Of a stretch of DNA of 64,000 bases, positions 50,280-57,152 are shown in pieces. Numbering within the stretch: the first letter of the stretch is position 1; each line of letters starts with the position of its first letter. The notes beneath the pieces were generated by a model. The model searched no databases. It was not told the origin of the DNA and saw only the letters and a program-made list of their open reading frames with translations. This DNA is from Myxococcales bacterium (GTDB lineage: Bacteria; Myxococcota_A; Polyangia; Nannocystales; Nannocystaceae): NCBI GenBank assembly GCA_014240065.1, contig JAAZXR010000003.1, positions 1 through 64,000 of the forward strand, in the 5' to 3' direction. The position numbers and the translations under genes are program-made.

Positions 50280-51368
50280 ATGTCGGAGTTGAGCCCCCTC
50301 TCCCCCCACGCCCTGGCGGACCGCATCCTCGCGGGCGAAAATGACGCCGCGGACCTTCCAACCCTCACCCGCCTGTTCGCAGGGGAGGTGGACACGTGGG
50401 AGTTGATGGCCGCCGCAGATCGCATTCGCCGCTCCCACTTCGCCGACGAGGTGCACCTGTGCTCCATCGTCAACGCGAAGCAAGGCGGCTGCCCCGAGGA
50501 CTGCGGCTTTTGTTCGCAGTCCAAGCACTTCTCCACCCACGTCAGCGCCGAACGGTTTCTGGCTCCCGAGGAGGTCGTGGAGGCCAGCGCGAAGGCACAA
50601 GCCCAACACGCCTCGGCGCTCGGGCTCGTCACCGCCACCCGCGGCCTCGAGGACGACAGCGTGGCGCTCGACAAAATGGTCGACGGCGTGAGAGCTGTCC
50701 GAGATGCCGGGCACACCGAGGCCCACGGTTCATTCGGATTTGTCTCGCGCGACGGCCTCGCCCGTCTCAAGGACGCCGGGCTCACCGAGCTCAACCACAA
50801 CCTCGAGACGGGGCGCGGCTACTTCGACAGCGTCGTGAGCTCTCACTCCTACGACGAGCGAATCCAGACCATCAAGAACGCCAAGGAGCTCGGGCTCCGA
50901 ACGTGCAGCGGCGGCATCGTCGGCATGGGTGAAGCGCCGGTCCACCGCGCTGAGTTGGCGGTCGCCCTCCGGGACCTCGACGTCGACGAGGTCCCGATCA
51001 ACTTCCTCGTGAGCATCGAGGGCACGAAGCTGGAGAAGATCGAGCCCATGACCCCGCTCGAGATGCTCCACGCCATCGCGTGCTTCCGGCTGGCCCTCCC
51101 TAGACAAAATATCTTCATCGCCGCTGGGCGCATGCACCTCGGCCAGCTCACGCCCCTGATGTTCGCCGCGGGCGCCTCCGGCATGATGGTGGGCGACTTT
51201 TTGACCACGGCCAACCGCTCGGTCGAAGACGACCTGCGCATGCTGGAGCAGCTCGGCCTGCGCGGTCGCAGCTGCGGCGCCGAGCGCCCAGAGATGAGCC
51301 GGCCCGCGGCGCCCCCGGTCGTCCGCTCCACGGACAGCGGGCGCCCCAAGCTGCGCGTCTTGAACTAG
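50280..51368 (+). CDS. bioB: Biotin synthase
   Basis: A radical-SAM enzyme that inserts sulfur into dethiobiotin. The 362-residue protein has the 4Fe-4S/SAM motif CxxxCxxC (Cys71, Cys75, Cys78 in 'CPEDCGFC'), 'ATRG', 'HNLET' and 'SGGIVGMGE', and the C-terminal 'GAGASGMMVGDFLT' region with slight variation. The ATG four codons further upstream is an equally possible start; neither has a strong ribosome site. The tail beyond residue 330 is Pro/Arg-rich. No other bio genes are next to it. Confidence 0.94.
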   Translation: MSELSPLSPHALADRILAGENDAADLPTLTRLFAGEVDTWELMAAADRIRRSHFADEVHLCSIVNAKQGGCPEDCGFCSQSKHFSTHVSAERFLAPEEVVEASAKAQAQHASALGLVTATRGLEDDSVALDKMVDGVRAVRDAGHTEAHGSFGFVSRDGLARLKDAGLTELNHNLETGRGYFDSVVSSHSYDERIQTIKNAKELGLRTCSGGIVGMGEAPVHRAELAVALRDLDVDEVPINFLVSIEGTKLEKIEPMTPLEMLHAIACFRLALPRQNIFIAAGRMHLGQLTPLMFAAGASGMMVGDFLTTANRSVEDDLRMLEQLGLRGRSCGAERPEMSRPAAPPVVRSTDSGRPKLRVLN

Positions 51369-51399
51369 CCGGCCGCGCCCTTCGTCAAAGCGCCTCGGG

Positions 51400-51915
51400 T
51401 CAGGGCAGGTGCTCGCTCAGCACGTCGCCAAGGTCGGGCACGGCGTCCCGCACGTGCTCGTGGGCCGCGCCTCGCATGCGCCGATACGCCGACTGAACCG
51501 CTGGCCGCGCGTCGGAGATCTTCTCGTCCGTCACCCCCAAGAGCGCGTCCGCGACGGCGCTGTCTCGCGCGCCTAAAAATCCGCCGAGCTCCCGCGCCCC
51601 TGCGCCGTTGTGTTTGAGTTCGCTAAAGAACGGCTCGAGCGCGCCCACGAAGTCAGGGAGCAAGCTCGACACCGCGTCCTCCACAAAGGTCGGGCTGACC
51701 CTCTTCACGACCCCGAGACCGCCCCGCGCGGCCATGCCCGCCACCCCCTTGGTGGCTGCGACACGCCTACCGACGAGGTCCACGGTGCTTGCGATGACGG
51801 CGCTTCGGCGCTCCCCAGACAAGAGGATCTCTTTGAGTGTCTCCACGAGGCCCGCATGATCCAATATCTGACCGCAGATGCAACATCGTTTTGCCCCGCG
51901 GTCGATGGACACCAC
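51400..51915 (-). CDS. Unrecognised 171-residue protein with N-terminal Cys cluster
   Basis: The only starts are two adjacent GTGs; the frame continues further upstream but that part runs antisense through the helicase gene and is not credible. The protein begins with 'CCICGQ', a possible metal knuckle, then helices rich in Ala, Val and Glu, a Gly/Ala segment and an acidic, Arg-rich C-terminal helix. No TM or signal peptide. I do not recognise the family. It is divergent from the helicase, with about 30 bases between, so the two might share control, and convergent with bioB. The evidence for being coding is its amino-acid composition and the tight fit between flanking genes. Confidence 0.6.
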   Translation of the reverse strand: MVSIDRGAKRCCICGQILDHAGLVETLKEILLSGERRSAVIASTVDLVGRRVAATKGVAGMAARGGLGVVKRVSPTFVEDAVSSLLPDFVGALEPFFSELKHNGAGARELGGFLGARDSAVADALLGVTDEKISDARPAVQSAYRRMRGAAHEHVRDAVPDLGDVLSEHLP

Positions 51916-51945
51916 GAGCGAGCGCTGCGACCATGGACGTGCTCG

Positions 51946-53982
51946 TTGAAGTACGTCATCAAACGCACCGGACCTGCGAGGGTCCCCTTTGATCTGGACA
52001 AAGATCTCAACCCGGAGCAGCGCCGTGTGGTCGAGGCGCCCGCCCAGCGGCTCCTGGTGCTCGCCGGCGCGGGGACTGGGAAGACGCGCACGCTGACATA
52101 CCGAGTGGCGAGGCTCGTGGCCATGGGCTGTCCGCCCGAACGGCTCATGCTCGTCACGTTCACCAACCGCGCGGCGAAAGACATGACCGCGCGGGTGGAG
52201 GGCCTCATCGCGATGGACATGGGTCGGGCCGCCGCGGGGACCTTTCACCACGTGGGCAACAAGGTCTTGCGTACGCACGCAGAGCGGCTCGGGCTGACCC
52301 CGGACTTTGGCATCCTCGATCCAGAAGACGCGCGCGGTCTTCTGTCGAGCGTGATCGCGGAGCTTGGCGCCACGCTCCTCACCTCGCGACGGTTCCCGAG
52401 CCCCAAGGTGCTGTCGAGCATCACCAGCCTCCGGCGCGGCATGCAGTGCTCCTTGCAAGCGACGCTGGAGGCGCGGTTCCCCAAGTTCCTCGACCACGCG
52501 CGGAGCATTGAGAGGGTCGCCAATCGTTTTGAGACCCGCAAGCGACAGCTGAACGTGTGCGACTTCGATGACCTGCTCACCGGGTGGTATCAGCTCCTCA
52601 CAGACCCCTCCTTGCGCGACGTCGGCGACGCGATGCGCGAGACCTACCGGCACGTCCTGGTGGACGAGTACCAAGATATCAACGCGCTCCAGGGGGCCAT
52701 CGTGGACGAGGTCTCCGCGGCGCACGGCAGCCTCACCTGCGTCGGCGATGACGCGCAATCGATCTACTCTTTCCGTGGCGCCGACTTCTCGAAGATCTTT
52801 CAGTTCGACGCGCGGCATCCGGGCTCGGAGGTCATGAAGCTGACCATCAACTATCGCTCGACGCCGGAGATCCTCGCGCTCGCCAATCGCAGCATCGACT
52901 ACAACCGCAAGCAGCACCGCAAAGAGCTCCGCGCCGTCCGACAGGGGGGGCCAAAACCCGCGCTGCTGCGGCTGCGTGACCCCTACCAGCAGGCAGAATT
53001 TGTCGCGCAGCGGGTGCTGGAGCTCCATCACGATCAGCAGATCCCGCTGAGGAAGATCGCGGTGCTCTATCGGAACCACGCGCACAGCTTGGAATTGCAG
53101 GTGGAGCTCACCCGCCGGCAGATCCCCTACGCGATTCGCAGCGGCATCCGCTTCTTTGAGCAAGCCCACGTCAAGGACGTCGTCGCCTACCTCCGAGCCC
53201 GCGAGAACCCCCGCGACGAGCTCGCCTGGATGCGGTTGCTTAAGCTGTGGCCCGGGGTCGGACAACAGACCGCTCAAGAGGTCATGGACGCGCTCGTGGG
53301 TGATGAGGAGGTCCCCCCTCCCCCTTCCGCGTCCACGCTGCGGGCGCGGTCCGCCATGGGCTCGGCGCGCAGCAAGTCCTCCCTCGGGCACCTCGCCACC
53401 TTGTGGGAGGCCATCGAAGCGCCTGAGCACCGGTCGCCCGCGGCGGTCATCCGCGCGGTCGTCGAGGGACAGTACGGCGAGTACGTCGACCGGGCATTCC
53501 CCAACGCCAAAGACCGCCGCGAGGATCTCGAGAACCTGGCCGCGTTCGCCCAACGCTACGAAGACGCCTCGTCGTTCCTCGCCGAGCTCGCCTTGATCTC
53601 GGGTATCTCCGCGAGCCAAGTGCTCGCCACCGACGCGCCCGATGACAAGCTCGTCCTCACCACCATTCATCAGGCAAAGGGGCTCGAGTGGCCGATCTGC
53701 TTCCTCATTCATCTCGCCGAGGGCAAGTTCCCTTCGCCCATGTCGGCCAAGGTCCCCTCCGAGGTCGAGGAGGAGCGGCGCCTGTTTTATGTGGCGGTGA
53801 CCCGCGCCGCGGACGAGCTGTATTTGACCTACCCCACCATCGAAGAGGCCGCGGCGGGCCCGGCGCGCTTGCTTCGGCCGTCCCGCTTCATCTCGGAGAT
53901 CGAGTACGAGCCGGACGTGTTTGAGCGCTGGGAGGTGGAAGAGGCCCCCATGGACGAAGGCCCCGCGCCTTCGAGCGGCTGA
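51946..53982 (+). CDS. UvrD/Rep/PcrA-family ATP-dependent DNA helicase
   Basis: A 678-residue superfamily-1A helicase. The TTG start gives 'LKYVIKRTG...LNPEQRRVVEA', which fits the family; longer frames reach through the neighbouring gene. Motif Ia/I 'LVLAGAGTGKTRTL', motif II 'VLVDEYQD', motif III 'VGDDAQSIYSFRGA', motif IV 'INYRSTPEI', motif V 'TIHQAKGLEW' and motif VI 'FYVAVTRAADEL' are all present, so the enzyme should be active. The C-terminal tail is acidic and short, lacking the usual Tudor-like end of PcrA. Role: DNA repair or replication restart. Confidence 0.93.
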   Translation: MKYVIKRTGPARVPFDLDKDLNPEQRRVVEAPAQRLLVLAGAGTGKTRTLTYRVARLVAMGCPPERLMLVTFTNRAAKDMTARVEGLIAMDMGRAAAGTFHHVGNKVLRTHAERLGLTPDFGILDPEDARGLLSSVIAELGATLLTSRRFPSPKVLSSITSLRRGMQCSLQATLEARFPKFLDHARSIERVANRFETRKRQLNVCDFDDLLTGWYQLLTDPSLRDVGDAMRETYRHVLVDEYQDINALQGAIVDEVSAAHGSLTCVGDDAQSIYSFRGADFSKIFQFDARHPGSEVMKLTINYRSTPEILALANRSIDYNRKQHRKELRAVRQGGPKPALLRLRDPYQQAEFVAQRVLELHHDQQIPLRKIAVLYRNHAHSLELQVELTRRQIPYAIRSGIRFFEQAHVKDVVAYLRARENPRDELAWMRLLKLWPGVGQQTAQEVMDALVGDEEVPPPPSASTLRARSAMGSARSKSSLGHLATLWEAIEAPEHRSPAAVIRAVVEGQYGEYVDRAFPNAKDRREDLENLAAFAQRYEDASSFLAELALISGISASQVLATDAPDDKLVLTTIHQAKGLEWPICFLIHLAEGKFPSPMSAKVPSEVEEERRLFYVAVTRAADELYLTYPTIEEAAAGPARLLRPSRFISEIEYEPDVFERWEVEEAPMDEGPAPSSG

Positions 53983-54000
53983 GCCCCGCGGTCTCCTCGC

Positions 54001-55755
54001 TCAGCCGCGCGGCCGCAGGCGAAAACAGTGGTGCGCCTTGCGTTGTCGCGTGAAGTCAGCGGGGAGGCTCCACTCGGTGACATCCTCCACCGTCATGGTG
54101 TCGCTCAACGATTCAGCGAGTCGGAAGCGACGGCGATTTGTGGAGAACACGATCTCGCCACCAGGCGCGCACAGGCGCGCCACCTGCGACAAGAGCTGCT
54201 CGTGGTCTCTCTGGACGTCGAAGGTCCCCTCCATTCGCTTGGAATTGGAGAAGGTGGGTGGGTCGACGAACAGCAGATCCCAGCGCTCCTCGCGTTCGAT
54301 GGCCGTGTCCATCCACTCCATCGCGTCCGCGCGAATGAGGGCGTTCGTGCGCGGGCTGCAACGATTGAGCCGCAGGTTGTCGGCGGCCCAGTCCAAGTAT
54401 CGCGAGGAGAGGTCCACGCTGGTCGTGGTCCTCGCGCCGCCGATGGCCGCGTGCACCGTGGCGACGCCGGTGTAGCAGAACAGGTTGAGGAACCTTTTGT
54501 CGCGCGCGTTCTCAAACAACCACCTCCGGATCGGCCTGTGGTCCAAGAACAAGCCGGTGTCGAGGTAGTCACGGAGATTGACGAGGATCTTCGCGGCGCC
54601 TTCCATCACCTGCAGGCGCTCACCCGCGCGCTCCATGCGTTCATATTGCGCGTCCCCACGCTGTCGCCTCCGCCGCTTGACCACGACCTCCTCTACCGGG
54701 AGATCAAAAATCTTCGCGGCGGCGCGCACGACCGCGTCCAAGCGCGCGCTGGACTTCGCGCGCGACACCTCGGCGGGCGCCTCGTACTCGAACACCACGA
54801 CCGCGCCTGGGTAGCGGTCGATGGCCGCGTTGAACTCGGGGATGTCGGCGTCGTAGACTCGATAGCAGTCCGGCGACTCTTTGCCGATCCATGACTTGAG
54901 CCGTCGAAGGTTCTTGCGAATGCGATTCTCTACGGGCTCCTCATCCACCGTCTCCTGCCACTGAGCACGCCTGGCCTTCGCACCGTCGACGAGCTCTTGG
55001 CTGATTTCAAAGTGCAACAGGTCGCACTTGATCGGCCCGTTATGTACGACATTCTTACGATCCGCTCGTATCCCAAGCCGGACGCCGAGCCCGCGATCCC
55101 CCGCCAGCACGCTCGCCTTCCAACCCACGAACGACCGACGGAGCGTCTCGCCGAGCACACCAAACGTCTCCAGGGCCTCTGCCTCTTCGCCGAGCCGCGC
55201 GCCGTAGGGAGGATTGACCACCAGCAAGCCCCCGCTCGCCTGCGGTACGACGTGCTCGATGGAGGACCGCTGCAATCGCACCTGCGTCTCCAAGCCTGCC
55301 CGCTCAAGGTTGTCTCGCGCGATGTCCAGCACCTCCTCATCTGCGTCAAAGCCCTCGAAGGTGCAGCGGCACGCAGCGGCACCTGACGCGGCCCGCTCTC
55401 GCGCCGCAGTCACCACCCGCGTCCAGGCCGCGGCGTCGTGCTTGCGCCAGTGGGCCCACCCCCATGAATCCCGCAGCAGCCCCGGCGCCACGTCCATCGC
55501 CATCCACGCGCCTTCCACCAGCAGCGTGCCCGCGCCGCACATGGGATCGAGCAGCGTCGCCCCTTCCCGCGCCATCGCGGGCCAACGCGCGCGCATGAGC
55601 ACCGCGCTCGCGACGGTCTCGCGCAGCGGCGCTGGCCCCGCCGCGGTTCGGTACCCCCGTCGATGCAGCGGTGGACCGCTCACGTCGATATAGATCGCCA
55701 CGTGCCCGCGGTGAATACGAGCGCGAATGGAGCACATGGGCGCCTCCGCGTCCAC
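54001..55755 (-). CDS. rlmL: rlmL/rlmKL-type 23S rRNA methyltransferase, catalytic part (downstream of in-frame TGA)
   Basis: This is the larger part of an RlmKL-like gene. A GTG allows separate translation as 584 residues. The first methyltransferase (RlmL part, about 1-330) has 'GATLLDPMCGAGTLLVEGA' and 'LLVVNPPYGARLGE', an N2-guanine methyltransferase NPPY-type site. The second (RlmK part, about 370-584) has 'FLNLFCYTGVATVHAAIGGA' and 'WDLLFVDPPTFSNS'. Together they normally methylate G2445 and G2069 of 23S rRNA. The N-terminal THUMP domain is coded just upstream in the same frame, interrupted by a single TGA. Without THUMP, RNA binding should be poor. The whole would be 712 residues, close to the 702 of E. 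coli RlmKL. Confidence 0.85.
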   Translation of the reverse strand: MDAEAPMCSIRARIHRGHVAIYIDVSGPPLHRRGYRTAAGPAPLRETVASAVLMRARWPAMAREGATLLDPMCGAGTLLVEGAWMAMDVAPGLLRDSWGWAHWRKHDAAAWTRVVTAARERAASGAAACRCTFEGFDADEEVLDIARDNLERAGLETQVRLQRSSIEHVVPQASGGLLVVNPPYGARLGEEAEALETFGVLGETLRRSFVGWKASVLAGDRGLGVRLGIRADRKNVVHNGPIKCDLLHFEISQELVDGAKARRAQWQETVDEEPVENRIRKNLRRLKSWIGKESPDCYRVYDADIPEFNAAIDRYPGAVVVFEYEAPAEVSRAKSSARLDAVVRAAAKIFDLPVEEVVVKRRRRQRGDAQYERMERAGERLQVMEGAAKILVNLRDYLDTGLFLDHRPIRRWLFENARDKRFLNLFCYTGVATVHAAIGGARTTTSVDLSSRYLDWAADNLRLNRCSPRTNALIRADAMEWMDTAIEREERWDLLFVDPPTFSNSKRMEGTFDVQRDHEQLLSQVARLCAPGGEIVFSTNRRRFRLAESLSDTMTVEDVTEWSLPADFTRQRKAHHCFRLRPRG

Positions 55756-55776
55756 GCTGGGCCGAGCCCCGACCCG

Positions 55777-56139
55777 TCAGCGGAACTGGTCCACGATGGC
55801 GTCCTTGATTTTCAGCCCTGAGAACCGCTCATCTTTGAGCTCTCCGTAGGTGCCGGTCACCGAGACCGCGAAGCTGTCTTCCACGCCAAAGTGCTCCGAC
55901 CACACAACGCCACCCGCCCCCGCGTACAACTTGTCCGGTGTGTCCGCGCTGAAGCTCGCGATTCGCACCAGCACGCGGCTCCCCGTGCGAATCCACAGAC
56001 ACGCCTCGTACGCCTGCGCGAGCGTGCCGTCGAATTTTACGCCGCCGCGTGTGCGAGACACGTCCTCGATGCCGAGCGCCGTGAGCTCCTCGTGAACGAG
56101 CTCTTCGTGCCCCGCGGGCGTTGTGACAAAGCACTGCAT
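55777..56139 (-). CDS. THUMP-domain N-terminus of rlmL, ended by in-frame TGA
   Basis: A 120-residue product from ATG. It contains the THUMP RNA-binding domain ('CFVTTPAGHEELVHEEL', 'WSEHFGVEDSFAVSV') and ends with '...KIKDAIVDQFR' at a TGA. The following codons read on in the same frame as 'RVGARPSVD', as expected in an intact RlmL. A single base change such as CGA to TGA explains the break. It may be a sequencing error, a real nonsense mutation, or a recoded stop. The hairpin in the next few bases is short. Confidence 0.75.
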   Translation of the reverse strand: MQCFVTTPAGHEELVHEELTALGIEDVSRTRGGVKFDGTLAQAYEACLWIRTGSRVLVRIASFSADTPDKLYAGAGGVVWSEHFGVEDSFAVSVTGTYGELKDERFSGLKIKDAIVDQFR

Positions 56140-56148
56140 CAAATCGGA

Positions 56149-56174
56149 AAGAGCCGCCCCAAAGGACGGCTCTT
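56149..56174 (-). terminator. Hairpin terminator-like element after the histone gene
   Basis: AAGAGCCG and CGGCTCTT form an 8-bp perfect stem, extended past one mismatch by two more pairs, with a short loop. Read on the minus strand it follows the histone stop by about 22 bases and is followed by TTTCC. It also lies directly upstream of the rlmL start. A T-run is short, so efficiency is uncertain. Confidence 0.55.
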
Positions 56175-56196
56175 GTAGTTGCGTGACAAAGACGAC

Positions 56197-56391
56197 CTAG
56201 AGGTCGTGGGGTCGAACCGTGCTGCGACCGTTCTCTTTGCAGCGGGTGACCGCTTCTGCAAGCATTTGGTGGACCTTGTCCGACACAGCCGCCACGAGGC
56301 CGCCGTCACTTCGCAGGCCTGCGTCTCGGATCACGTCCTTGACCTTGGAGCCTACCACCACGATTTCTTTGGATTTGTTCGCTTTCGCCAT
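56197..56391 (-). CDS. Bacterial histone-fold DNA-binding protein
   Basis: A 64-residue protein with a strong ribosome site (AAAGGAC). It reads as a single histone fold: a Lys-rich tail of about 10 residues, helix 1 'SKVKDVIRDAG' (15-25), helix 2 (about 31-55, 'AAVSDKVHQMLAEAVTRCKENG'), loop 'RSTV' and a truncated helix 3 'RPHDL'. The RxTVxxxD pair (Arg56, Asp63) is the salt-bridge seen in histone folds. It resembles the small bacterial histones such as Bdellovibrio Bd0055, which bind DNA as dimers. It differs from HU in every respect. It likely coats or bends DNA. One Cys (Cys51) is unusual. The gene is monocistronic, with about 230 bases of leader/promoter region. Confidence 0.88.
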   Translation of the reverse strand: MAKANKSKEIVVVGSKVKDVIRDAGLRSDGGLVAAVSDKVHQMLAEAVTRCKENGRSTVRPHDL

Positions 56392-56620
56392 CGTTCGATT
56401 GTCCTTTGTTCTCTTGTTCTGTTGCCGTTAAACCTCTCGGTGAGGCACCGAGCCTCCAAAGCATAAACCCCTCGGGGCCTCCTCGGACGAAAAATTAGGC
56501 CGAAAAACGGCAGCTATGGCCATCTATCGCCTTATCGCCAGCGAGTCGCTGCGCCGTTCGAGTCGCTGAAACCTTAGAAACCGTTGCAATTACAAATGTT
56601 TACAGTTCAAACTCTCGCCG
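56392..56620 (-). promoter_or_regulatory. Promoter and leader region of the histone gene
   Basis: This 229-base gap is more AT-rich than its surroundings. It contains a perfect hairpin CTCGGTG-CCT-CACCGAG (56436-56452 on the minus strand) about 45 bases before the ATG, in what should be the 5' leader. An AT-rich stretch near 56485-56500 could be promoter DNA. No clear -35/-10 pair was identified. Confidence 0.45.
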
Positions 56621-57097
56621 CTACGGAGGCCATCCTTCGCTCCAAGACACCCCTCGAGTCACCGTGATCTCGCGCAAATCGGTGACGTTTTTTGGTCTGT
56701 TCAAGTGGATGCGTAGCGCGGACAACGGAGGCGCCGCCCATAATTCGGCCCACTCGACCACCGTGACCGCCCCGGCGCGGCCCACGGCGGCGTCGTCGAG
56801 ACCGAGGGCTTCGAACGCCGCCGAGAGGCCCCCGGCGTGCCCCTCCTCGCCGAGTCGAAACAAATCGACGTGCACCAAATCAACGCGACCCGTGTGCTCC
56901 ATGCACACGGTGAAGGTTGGGCTCCGCACCTCTTCCACAGCCACGATCCCAAGCCCGCGCGCGAGCCCCCGCGTCCACGTCGTCTTCCCCGCCCCCATCG
57001 CGCCGTCGAGCAAGATGACCTCGCCGCCACGGCAGCGACGACCGAGCTCCTCGGCCGCCGCGACAAGCTCCTCTTCCGTCAGCAATCGCCCGGTCAC
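56621..57097 (-). CDS. tsaE: tRNA threonylcarbamoyladenosine biosynthesis ATPase TsaE
   Basis: A 158-residue protein from GTG with GAGAGGT upstream. Walker A 'GAMGAGKTT', then 'VRSPTFTV' and 'LVHVDLFRL', then Walker B 'VTVVEWAELW' are the TsaE (YjeE) set. TsaE is the ATPase that helps TsaB/TsaD make the t6A base at position 37 of ANN-decoding tRNAs. No other t6A genes are here. Divergent from the M1-type peptidase gene, with 55 bases in between. Confidence 0.93.
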   Translation of the reverse strand: MTGRLLTEEELVAAAEELGRRCRGGEVILLDGAMGAGKTTWTRGLARGLGIVAVEEVRSPTFTVCMEHTGRVDLVHVDLFRLGEEGHAGGLSAAFEALGLDDAAVGRAGAVTVVEWAELWAAPPLSALRIHLNRPKNVTDLREITVTRGVSWSEGWPP

Positions 57098-57152
57098 GGA
57101 GCGAGTCTACCTCTCCGCTCACGACTTAGGAAGACGGTGGTAGCATCCGGCG

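Noticed and set aside
51916-53712. Extension of the 171-residue protein into a 770-codon minus-strand frame
   Set aside because: It runs antisense through all the helicase motifs and its composition there is random; only the part beyond the helicase start looks coding.
55755-55779. Selenocysteine insertion at the rlmL TGA
   Set aside because: The position expects Arg or Glu-type residues rather than a redox Cys, and the hairpin after it is too small to claim a selenocysteine element.
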